Source of the DNA: an uncultured Pseudothermotoga sp.
Lineage (GTDB): Bacteria > Thermotogota > Thermotogae > Thermotogales > DSM-5069
DNA: 64,000 nucleotides
Direction of reading: 5' to 3'
Assembly: GCA_937995655.1 (NCBI GenBank)
Contig: CALKJI010000004.1
Span: 124,001-188,000, forward strand
Shown piece by piece: positions 8,367 to 15,537 of the stretch. Position 1 is the stretch's first letter. Each line of letters begins with the position of its first letter. The translations under genes and the position numbers were made by a program. The notes below the pieces were generated by a model, which saw nothing but the letters and a program-made list of their open reading frames with translations, searched no databases and was not told the origin of the DNA.

Positions 8367-9731
8367 ATGAGTAAAGATCTTACGCAAGGAAGTCTAACTA
8401 AAAATCTTTTTTATATGGCGCTGCCCACAATGGGCGGTTTTGCTTTACAAACCCTTTATGACATCGCGGACATGTTTTGGATAGGACGGATATCCTCTAA
8501 GGCCATCGCTGGTGTTACAGTTTTTTCTACCGTCTTTTGGTTGGTTGAAGTCCTCAATGAAATAATCGGTATGAGTTCTACTTCATTGATCTCTCAAAAC
8601 TATGGTGCAAAGGATTACGAGCGCACAAATAGGATCATCGAACAAACGATAGTTTTCAAAATTTTTGTTGCTATCATTGCCTCGGCGATAATGGCTGTTT
8701 TTCTCAAACCTTTGATGAGTTTTTTCAGTAAGGATGAAGAAGTTATAAAGGCTGGGCTCGATTACGGTTATTGGCGAACTTTTTTCATGCCAGTTTTCTT
8801 TGCTACATATTCCACCTACACAGCCCAGAGAATGACAGGTGAATCAAGGCTTCCCATGATGATCATGGGGACGAGCGCGATCTTGAATGTCATTCTTGAT
8901 CCAATTTTCATGTTTGATAGAGTACCTGGTTTGAACTTAAGGGGCTTCAACATGGGTGTGAGCGGTGCTGCTGTTGCCACGGTTATATCAACTGTTGTCG
9001 CTTTTTCATGGGGTTTTGTTTCGCTTATGAAAGGCAGAGGTGTGATCAAGATAAGATTATCCGGTTTATTTAGACTCGATAGGGAAATTGATTTGAAACT
9101 CTTGACGATAGGTTTACCAAGCGGTATAGAAATGCTCATGAGAAGCCTTTCAAGTGCTGTTCTGACGAAAATGCTCAGTTTGTATGGTTCTTCAACTTTG
9201 GCAGTTATAGGTGTTGTTAGCAGGTTGATGGGACTTGCCTTTGTGCCTTTGATGGGATTTTCAATGGGTGCAAGTGCGATAGTTGGGCAAAATCTTGGAG
9301 CAAATAAGGTGCAGAGAGCTGAAAAAACCGTTTTTCTTGCGGCTTTGTATGGTTCTTTATTTGTTCTCGTTTTCGTACTGGTTGCCAATTTTTATCCTGA
9401 AACCATCATGAATCTTTTTGTACACGAAAAAGACGTGATTCGTGAAGGAGTTTCTGCTGTAAGGATTGGATCGTGGACGATGTTGATAGCGGCATTTTCA
9501 ATTTCCTTGATGAGCAGCTTTTTTGGCGCTGGATATACTTTGCCAGCAATGATTTCCAGCATCATAGGAAGATGGGCTGCTCAACTACCTTACGTGATAA
9601 TTGTGGTGGTCTTTTTGAGATTACCAACTACCTATGTATGGTTTTCTTTCATCGTTGCTGAGATTGCTGAATTACTTTATGCCCTTGTTGTTTTTTCAAG
9701 GGGAAGATGGAAGGAGTATAGGGTAAGATAG
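8367..9731 (+). CDS. MATE-family efflux transporter
   Basis: 454 residues, about 12 hydrophobic segments in two homologous halves. N-terminal half begins GSLTKNLFYMALPTMGGFALQTLYDIADMFWIG, the classical MATE start. The second half repeats the pattern (GLPSGIEMLMRSLSSAVLTKML). Members export cationic drugs, dyes or metabolites using a Na+ or H+ gradient. ATG start with AAGGTGATCC ribosome site. Single gene with its own promoter. Nothing in the neighbourhood identifies a substrate. Confidence 0.95.
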   Translation: MSKDLTQGSLTKNLFYMALPTMGGFALQTLYDIADMFWIGRISSKAIAGVTVFSTVFWLVEVLNEIIGMSSTSLISQNYGAKDYERTNRIIEQTIVFKIFVAIIASAIMAVFLKPLMSFFSKDEEVIKAGLDYGYWRTFFMPVFFATYSTYTAQRMTGESRLPMMIMGTSAILNVILDPIFMFDRVPGLNLRGFNMGVSGAAVATVISTVVAFSWGFVSLMKGRGVIKIRLSGLFRLDREIDLKLLTIGLPSGIEMLMRSLSSAVLTKMLSLYGSSTLAVIGVVSRLMGLAFVPLMGFSMGASAIVGQNLGANKVQRAEKTVFLAALYGSLFVLVFVLVANFYPETIMNLFVHEKDVIREGVSAVRIGSWTMLIAAFSISLMSSFFGAGYTLPAMISSIIGRWAAQLPYVIIVVVFLRLPTTYVWFSFIVAEIAELLYALVVFSRGRWKEYRVR

Positions 9732-9791
9732 TTTAATCTTTTTTTAATGTATATTCATATATAATTTTTAAAACCGAAGGGGGTGCCTGGT

Positions 9792-10871
9792 ATGAAAAGA
9801 ATTCTGACAATTTTGAGTATCATTTTTGTAGTGGCATTGTGTTTTGCGCAGATTAAGTTGCCTCTTACCCACGTAGTACCATCTGGTTTCACTATTCACT
9901 CGATTGAGATATTAACCAATCCTAAAACTTTTTACGAAAATGATAAGATCGGCGTAGGTGTCAAGATCAACTTCATGAGGGCTGTAGCTGGTTCGAATGT
10001 TTATTCCTTTGATCTGAAAGAGGGAGAAATCAAACTCATGAGTCTCAGGTTGATTGGACTGAAGCTGAGCGAAACAGAAACAAACTTTTTGGCCTATAGC
10101 GGTCCTACCTCTGCCTTTCCAAGCAATTACGAGTATGGAAGTTTTCAAATCGTTGGATTCTATGTAACCAAGGCAGATTTAGACGCAGGCTATAAAGAAA
10201 TCTGGGGCTGGACAAATCTTTTGCCGCTGGCGTGTAGAGATTTTTACATTGTAGCAGATCTTGATGTAGACCCTGTCTATGGTCAACCGCTGGCTGGTTA
10301 TCACATCGGTGAAAAAAAGTTTTGGACCTGTACAAAGCCTGTCACATCACCTTTTGGCAGATGCCAGTTTACTGAGAAAACTGGTCAAACGCAGCCTCAG
10401 CAACCAAGCGCGCAGTATTACCAACCAAAGGATATAACAGACATCGTCGTGGAACCTGAGCCATTTGAATTGGGACAACCACTGAAAGTTACTGTCGTTG
10501 TTAATTCAGAACCTGCTTCAAGTCCATGGGATTATTACATGGTTTATTGGATCACTGTGACGTACAGTAATGGTCAAACCAGAACAATACCACATTCTTA
10601 TGGAAACTTCAATCCCAACAGCGCGATCATAATCACATCAAACCCAAAATCAAAGGATATTCGAACGCTTGTTCTTGATCGACCAGGTTCTATAAGTTAT
10701 ACCTTGCCAGAGAGTATAGCAATAACCCAAAGTGCCGTTGCCAATATACCAATAACCCAGGTTGAGATAAAGGTTCAAATATGGGCTGGATTAGATGTTG
10801 ATAGATTTTCGCCTTACAATTTTATTGAACGGTGGCAAGCAAAGACAGTTTTTGTACCAGTAGGCAAATGA
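9792..10871 (+). CDS. hypothetical secreted protein with two beta-rich domains
   Basis: 359 residues, not recognised. Signal peptide MKRILTILSIIFVVALCFA with likely cleavage before QIKL. The mature part appears as two related segments: one from about 30 (SIEILTNPKTFYENDKIGVGVKINF) and one from about 215 (DITDIVVEPEPFELGQPLKVTVVV). They are joined by a Gln/Pro-rich linker near 200-210 (QTQPQQPSAQYYQP). Both begin with an Ig/CARDB-like beta-strand pattern (position-bound, then hydrophobic alternation). Start at ATG 9792 because GGGGGTG lies seven bases upstream; a GTG three codons earlier lacks this. An A/T-rich -10-like TATAAT precedes it by about 30 bases. Probably envelope-associated; function unknown. 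Confidence 0.75.
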   Translation: MKRILTILSIIFVVALCFAQIKLPLTHVVPSGFTIHSIEILTNPKTFYENDKIGVGVKINFMRAVAGSNVYSFDLKEGEIKLMSLRLIGLKLSETETNFLAYSGPTSAFPSNYEYGSFQIVGFYVTKADLDAGYKEIWGWTNLLPLACRDFYIVADLDVDPVYGQPLAGYHIGEKKFWTCTKPVTSPFGRCQFTEKTGQTQPQQPSAQYYQPKDITDIVVEPEPFELGQPLKVTVVVNSEPASSPWDYYMVYWITVTYSNGQTRTIPHSYGNFNPNSAIIITSNPKSKDIRTLVLDRPGSISYTLPESIAITQSAVANIPITQVEIKVQIWAGLDVDRFSPYNFIERWQAKTVFVPVGK

Positions 10872-11176
10872 GAAAGACATAACTGTGAGTCGCATGTAAA
10901 TTCTAAAAGCTTTATGAGAAGAGTGTCGCCTTGGCAAAAACAAACCAAATCCATGTCCCAAAAACATTGTGAAAGTAAATTGAACATTATATTTTTTGCA
11001 AACTCATGTTGTACAAGCTTTTCTGGCGGCTCCCCTCGCATTGTTTTTCTTAATTAGTGTGGGCCCGCCCCTTGGGTTGAAGATTGATACTGTTTGTAAA
11101 GTTTTTGTTTTTTTCAGACAACTCTTTTGAGAAAACTGAGTCATAAAGATGTGGCAGGTTTGAGGGAGGGATAGGA
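10872..11176. other. intergenic region with possible promoter and GC-rich patch
   Basis: About 305 bases upstream of the serpin gene. A possible promoter reads TTGTGA (10967-10972), 17-base spacer, TATTTT (10990-10995). A GC-rich stretch stands out at about 11023-11077 (segments GGCGGCTCCCCTCGC and GTGGGCCCGCCCC) in otherwise A/T-rich sequence, and could be a structured leader. No coding gene or known RNA recognised. Confidence 0.4.
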
Positions 11177-12355
11177 ATGAAAAAAGTTGTTTTGATTGCT
11201 TTGTCATTTGTTTTTATTATGGCCATGGTATTTAGCGCCGCTGAAAAGCCGAGCAATCTTTTTGGTATAGATCTGTACAAAGTACTGTCTAAAAAGCCTG
11301 GAAATATATTCTTATCACCTTTCAGTATCGGTTCAGCCCTTGCAATGACTTATATCGGTGCAGCCGGTGATACGGCAAAACAGATGAGAGATGTTCTGCA
11401 GTTTGATGTTGAAGATGAAGTGCTTCACAACAATTTTTCAAAGTTGATCAAATCATTGAATCAACCGAACGAAAAATACCAATTGTCTATTGCAAATTCC
11501 ATGTGGGCACAAGATGGATATCCATTTTTGGAAGAGTTCATCAGTAAAGTTCAGAAATATTACGAGTCGGGTTTGAATTATGTTGATTTTGTAGATACAG
11601 CCAAGAGAGAAGAAGCAAGAAAAAAGATCAACAGATGGGTCGAAGAGAGGACAAACGAAAAGATAAAAGACATCATCAAGCCAGACGACATAGACGAACT
11701 GACGAGGCTTATCCTAACAAATGCCATATATTTTAAAGGCAAGTGGGAAAGTCCGTTCGATCCGTCTTCGACAAAGAGAGAGCCATTTTATGTCACCAAA
11801 AGCGAGAAAAAGGAAGTAGATATGATGCATCAAAACATAGTTACAGGATACACAGAGACTCTTTCTGTTCAAGTCCTTGAATTGCCTTATGCTGGCAAGG
11901 AAATCTCAATGATAGTTGTACTTCCCAAACAAGAAAAAAATTTACAACAGGTAGAGTCGGAACTTTCACTTGAACTTTTGACAAAGTGGCTAAGTGATCT
12001 AAGGCAAACACAAGTCGATCTCTATTTGCCTAGATTCAAAGTGGAATGCCGATTCACTTTGAAAGGAATACTCATAAGTATGGGCATGAAAGATGCATTT
12101 ACAGCGGCGGCAGATTTTTCAAGGATGGATGGGACAAAGATGCTACAGATGAAGGATGTCATTCATCAGTCCTTCGTTGAGGTCAATGAAGAAGGAACAG
12201 AAGCAACAGCAGCAACGGCGGTTATTATGGGCATCAAAGCTGCTCCATCCAAGCCAATCGTTTTCAGAGTAGATAGGCCTTTTCTCTTCTTGATTTATGA
12301 TAATGTGCATGAACTGATCTTGTTCATGGGTCGAGTAGTCAATCCACAGCAGTAA
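11177..12355 (+). CDS. secreted serpin (serine protease inhibitor)
   Basis: 392 residues, full serpin length. Signal peptide MKKVVLIALSFVFIMAMVFSA, then the serpin fold: NLFGIDLYKVLSKKPGNIFLSPFSIGSALAMTYIGAAGDT (about 27-65), TNAIYFKGKWESPFD (about 180-195), and near the C-terminus the hinge EEGTEATAATAVIMG followed by FRVDRPFLFLIYDN. The small-residue hinge predicts an inhibitory serpin able to insert its reactive loop. Aligning the hinge with alpha-1-antitrypsin puts P1 at Lys of GIK-AAP, suggesting a trypsin-like target; the neighbouring Ile is an alternative. It would act outside the cytoplasm against endogenous or foreign proteases. Ribosome site GGGAGGGATAGGA precedes the ATG. A bidirectional terminator follows. 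Confidence 0.96.
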   Translation: MKKVVLIALSFVFIMAMVFSAAEKPSNLFGIDLYKVLSKKPGNIFLSPFSIGSALAMTYIGAAGDTAKQMRDVLQFDVEDEVLHNNFSKLIKSLNQPNEKYQLSIANSMWAQDGYPFLEEFISKVQKYYESGLNYVDFVDTAKREEARKKINRWVEERTNEKIKDIIKPDDIDELTRLILTNAIYFKGKWESPFDPSSTKREPFYVTKSEKKEVDMMHQNIVTGYTETLSVQVLELPYAGKEISMIVVLPKQEKNLQQVESELSLELLTKWLSDLRQTQVDLYLPRFKVECRFTLKGILISMGMKDAFTAAADFSRMDGTKMLQMKDVIHQSFVEVNEEGTEATAATAVIMGIKAAPSKPIVFRVDRPFLFLIYDNVHELILFMGRVVNPQQ

Positions 12356-12426
12356 AAAGTTTATAAAGGCGACGACCTTCCTGGTCACCAGCACAAGTCG
12401 AGTAGTCAATCCACAGCAGTGAAAAG
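12330..12426 (+). repeat. direct repeat of the serpin 3' end
   Basis: A 30-base unit covering the last serpin codons (12330-12359) recurs at 12397-12426 with one mismatch; the first 24 bases are identical. The second copy again reads Arg-Val-Val-Asn-Pro-Gln-Gln-stop, in a frame shifted by one relative to the first, and runs directly into the terminator. Unit spacing 67 bases. It looks like a small duplication or the relic of a deleted second serpin copy. Confidence 0.85.
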
Positions 12427-12456
12427 GGCTATCCCACCATGGGGATAGCCCTTTTT
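12426..12456. terminator. bidirectional intrinsic terminator
   Basis: 10-bp stem GGGCTATCCC / GGGATAGCCC followed by TTTTT on the plus strand; on the minus strand the same stem is followed by TTTT. It separates the convergent serpin and 12465-12959 genes. Confidence 0.9.
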
Positions 12457-12464
12457 GTGTAATT

Positions 12465-12959
12465 TTATTTTGCGTACAGATCCAGATCACAGAAGCTCAT
12501 AGAATCAACATTTTTCCACAGGACAGCGTAACTGTTATCTTGAAGTTTTATCATGATGTCGTTTTCACTGCAATATTGTCCGTTAACTGTTCGATTCTCG
12601 ACAAGATGAATCTCTACATAGTGATTCCAAAAAGATTGTGCGAGGTCGAATTTTTGCCAGTTCACTTTATCACTACCGAAATGTTTTCCGTTCCATTTGT
12701 TCTTAATGACATTAACAGTTCCAAGACCTTTACCGTCTATGTAGAACTCGATGTAAGCAGGGGCATCTTTGTAGGTCATGAAATAAAAGGTGTGCATCTG
12801 ATCGTTGCACCAGAATTTCACGTAATCTCCATCATGACAAAACAGGGCACCGATGTACGGGAAGTCTTGTCCATTCCAACTCTTGTTCTTAAAGGTTGCG
12901 CCTGTTGATAGGAACAACAGAGTTGCTACTAACAACACGAAAAATGCCTTCTTGACCAT
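12465..12959 (-). CDS. small secreted hypothetical protein
   Basis: 164 residues, not recognised. Signal peptide MVKKAFFVLLVATLLFLSTGA, then a mature domain of about 140 residues rich in aromatic residues (W, F, Y) with alternating hydrophobic strands and four Cys (ALFCHDG, FWCNDQ, QYCSEN, SFCDLD), possibly two disulfides. ATG at 12959 chosen: GGGGGGA lies six bases upstream; a TTG two codons earlier is too close to it. An 8-bp palindrome lies just upstream. Convergent with the serpin, so a functional link is not implied by operon structure. Confidence 0.75.
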   Translation of the reverse strand: MVKKAFFVLLVATLLFLSTGATFKNKSWNGQDFPYIGALFCHDGDYVKFWCNDQMHTFYFMTYKDAPAYIEFYIDGKGLGTVNVIKNKWNGKHFGSDKVNWQKFDLAQSFWNHYVEIHLVENRTVNGQYCSENDIMIKLQDNSYAVLWKNVDSMSFCDLDLYAK

Positions 12960-12978
12960 TGCCAATCCCCCCTTGGTT

Positions 12979-13000
12979 TAACCATCCTTACAGATGGTTA
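12979..13000. promoter_or_regulatory. palindrome upstream of small secreted protein
   Basis: Perfect 8-bp arms TAACCATC / GATGGTTA with a 6-base loop, ending about 10 bases before the ribosome site of the 12465-12959 gene. It could be an operator or a leader hairpin; no regulator can be assigned. Confidence 0.5.
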
Positions 13001-13143
13001 GTTTACAAAGATTATATTGAAGCTGCTATTAAAAAAAAATTAGAATCAAAGATTAGTTGATAATTCTACTGAAGAATGACTTTTACAAAGAAAATAGCTT
13101 TAGAGTACCTGGAAAACTTGAGGAGCGCTGAGGCTAATGAAAA

Positions 13144-13162
13144 GCCCCCAAGATTTGGGGGC
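13144..13162 (-). terminator. intrinsic terminator of the uxaE-larA operon
   Basis: Stem GCCCCCA / TGGGGGC with 5-base loop, followed on the minus strand by TTTT, immediately after the stop codon of the HAD gene. Coordinates are good to about one base. Confidence 0.8.
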
Positions 13163-14209
13163 TCATATTACAAGCAATTTCCCAGTAGGATTGAATTTTC
13201 TGTACAACTGTACTCTCAGATTCTGATACTTTTTATAATTCTCTATATGGTCGTAGTTTGGTTGATTCCATGGCTCTTTTTGAGAAAGCACTTGGTTGAA
13301 ACCTTCTAAGAGTTTTCCTTCAAATTCTCCCGAGTAACTTCCTTGCACGAATCTTTCGAAAGCCTCTGAGAATTGGTGCCACGATCTTTCTTCTTCCCCA
13401 GGAACAACAGGGTAGAACAAACCGTTATTCGACTTGACGGCCTTTAGATCGCCTATGGCATCGCCTATCATCAAAACCTCATCATCTTTGTAGCCGCCAG
13501 ATTTCTTTGCAAGTTCTATGTGTTGTGACTTTGTTCCCATCTCTTGCCCAGCAATGAGAGATATATATTGAGCAAGGTCGTACTTTTCCCAATAATCTGC
13601 AAGGTCATCGTATGGTGTTTGTGAGACTACTATAATATCAGCATGTTGTGCCATCAACTGTACAGCCTCTCTCACACCATCAAATGGTGGTATTTCAGCT
13701 GAAATGTGTGGGAAGGTTCTGTTTACAGCTTCACTCCAACCAAGCAACTTATAAAGGCCAAAAGTCTTTGGTCTTTCTTCATTTATGTATTTTTCTAGAG
13801 ATTGATTTCCCAGACCTAGGTTGTTCTTTTTTGCGTAATCTATGAAGTCTTCAAGGATCTTTAGGTCTGGTAGTATAATATTTCTTTGCTTTACTATATT
13901 TTGTACATCAGTTCTTTCGTAGAGAGCGTGTAGGATCAGCTGAATAGCAATGAACCTGTTGCATCCTCTGTGCTCTGAGAAGAGGTTGTAGTATTCTGCT
14001 ATTTCTCTGTAGTAAGATTCAATCTCCCATAGATTGTAGAATTCCATAAAATGTGGATGAAAGATCAAGATCTGTTTTCCATTCATGTTGTCTGTAACAC
14101 ATCCATCTGTGTCTATTGCAACTAGAAATTTCTTGGTTCTTTTAAAGTTAAGCAATTGTTCTCTTGGTTTCTCCTTAAGATCTTTATGTGATAGTCTAAC
14201 GTACGTCAT
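13163..14209 (-). CDS. HAD-superfamily hydrolase in the hexuronate/inositol operon
   Basis: 348 residues. HAD motif I is AIDTDGCVTDN near residues 31-41 (nucleophile Asp and acid/base Asp two residues later). Motif II is probably VVSQTP (about 217-222). Motif III/IV is the KSGGYKDDEVLMIGDAIGDLKA region (about 255-276) with paired acidic residues. Between motif I and II is a helical cap of about 170 residues, longer than in small HAD phosphatases. Most HADs are phosphatases; the substrate here may be a phosphorylated sugar acid or inositol derivative. It is last in a tight operon, three bases after the phosphofructokinase-family gene, and ends at a terminator. Function inferred from motif and context only. 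Confidence 0.85.
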   Translation of the reverse strand: MTYVRLSHKDLKEKPREQLLNFKRTKKFLVAIDTDGCVTDNMNGKQILIFHPHFMEFYNLWEIESYYREIAEYYNLFSEHRGCNRFIAIQLILHALYERTDVQNIVKQRNIILPDLKILEDFIDYAKKNNLGLGNQSLEKYINEERPKTFGLYKLLGWSEAVNRTFPHISAEIPPFDGVREAVQLMAQHADIIVVSQTPYDDLADYWEKYDLAQYISLIAGQEMGTKSQHIELAKKSGGYKDDEVLMIGDAIGDLKAVKSNNGLFYPVVPGEEERSWHQFSEAFERFVQGSYSGEFEGKLLEGFNQVLSQKEPWNQPNYDHIENYKKYQNLRVQLYRKFNPTGKLLVI

Positions 14210-14212
14210 TTT

Positions 14213-15535
14213 TCACACTCCCTGTTGCCTAAAACCTGTAGGAATGTAATTTGGACAAAGTTTTGGCGCCATTATTTCTTTGAAGTTAGCAAACTCTGGT
14301 AATGGGCCGCCTATCAACGGCATTGCCCACTTTACGAAATCGTCTGTCACATCGACTTTGTTTTCGCTGATCCATTTCCTTGGGAACTCTCTTGCAGAGT
14401 TTGCAACGATATTCAATGGCACTTGTGAATACTTGACTTTGTATTTTTCTGAGGGAACTCTTACGATCGTTGCCATGTATCCTGTCTCACCATTCAAAGC
14501 TAGGTTTGCTGCAAAGGCACCAACTTGGTATGCTTCTTTGAGATCTACTTTTGAAACGTACGCCATCTCTCTCCTTTGCCTTGTTCCTGGTTTTTCATAT
14601 CTTGCAATACCTGGAACAACCAATCTACTCTTTGCCCTTCCCTTTTCATCTTTTCTGTCAAGACCGTTCAGATAATTTGCAAGAACTTGTTCTGCACTTT
14701 TTTCGGCTGCACTGAACTGGGCATGACCGAAGCTGTCTTTGAGTATTCCCAGGTCTCCCACATTCACACCTTCACCGATCACTACGATGCACCTTTTGTG
14801 GATTTTCAATGTTTCATTCACTTTTTCAGTGATATATTCAAGGTTCGACTTATAATCTTCCTGTGATAACGCTTCGGGAAGTATTATTAACAGAGGCATT
14901 TCTCTTTTTGGATCGGCAAGCCTTGCAGAGGCCGTTATGAATCCCATTTTTCTGCCCATGACACCTATGACAAGGACTGGATCAGAAGTGTAACTTGCCT
15001 TGTTTTCTTCGTTGGCTTCAAGAATGTTTATCGCCGTATTTCTTGCCACACTTCCATAACCTGGATCGTGATCACATATGGCAAAGGTACCGTCATCTTG
15101 GAGTTTTCCACCTAAGTCGTTGTCTATCGTCTTTGGGATACCCACGCAGATCACGTCAAGTCCCTTTTCATGAGCAAGTAAACTTACTTTGTTGGCTGTG
15201 TCCATCGAATCTTCTCCACCGCAATAGAGGAAATATCCAACATTGTGTGCTTTAAAGACCTCAACAATTCTTTCTAAATCTTCCTGGGACTTGATTTTGT
15301 ATCTGCAGCTGCCTATGACACCAGCCGATGGAGTTCTTTCAAGCAACTGAATCTGTTTTGGATCCTGTGCTGTTATGTCTATGAGTTCTTCGTTCAAAAC
15401 ACCTAAAATACCCATCCTTGCACCATAGATTTTTCCAACTTTACCACTATTCATGAAGGTCTCAATTGCGCCGCGCAAACTGTTGTTGATAACCGATGTT
15501 GGACCTCCCGATTGTGCAATCACAACATTTTTCAT
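14213..15535 (-). CDS. phosphofructokinase-family enzyme, probably PPi-dependent
   Basis: 440 residues of the PfkA superfamily. N-terminal QSGGPTSVINNSLRG, GGEDSMDTANKV near residue 105, PKTIDNDLGG near 134-143, MGRKMGF near 191. In the family, Lys in PKTIDND and an acidic residue after GG(D/E) mark pyrophosphate-dependent enzymes, whereas ATP enzymes have PGTIDND and GGDG. Glu replaces the usual first Asp of GGDD, which is uncommon. ATG start with GGGAGG. Its place between a LarA-type racemase and a HAD hydrolase in a sugar-acid operon raises the possibility that it phosphorylates something other than fructose 6-phosphate; simple glycolytic PPi-PFK remains possible. Confidence 0.88.
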   Translation of the reverse strand: MKNVVIAQSGGPTSVINNSLRGAIETFMNSGKVGKIYGARMGILGVLNEELIDITAQDPKQIQLLERTPSAGVIGSCRYKIKSQEDLERIVEVFKAHNVGYFLYCGGEDSMDTANKVSLLAHEKGLDVICVGIPKTIDNDLGGKLQDDGTFAICDHDPGYGSVARNTAINILEANEENKASYTSDPVLVIGVMGRKMGFITASARLADPKREMPLLIILPEALSQEDYKSNLEYITEKVNETLKIHKRCIVVIGEGVNVGDLGILKDSFGHAQFSAAEKSAEQVLANYLNGLDRKDEKGRAKSRLVVPGIARYEKPGTRQRREMAYVSKVDLKEAYQVGAFAANLALNGETGYMATIVRVPSEKYKVKYSQVPLNIVANSAREFPRKWISENKVDVTDDFVKWAMPLIGGPLPEFANFKEIMAPKLCPNYIPTGFRQQGV

Positions 15536-15537
15536 CT

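Noticed and set aside
8816-9388. Long open frame (190 codons) antisense to the MATE gene
   Set aside because: No ribosome site, composition follows the complementary frame of a clear MATE protein; an overlap artefact.
13076-13309. Small plus-strand frame over the terminator at 13144-13162
   Set aside because: Runs through a terminator and into the HAD gene antisense; no ribosome site.
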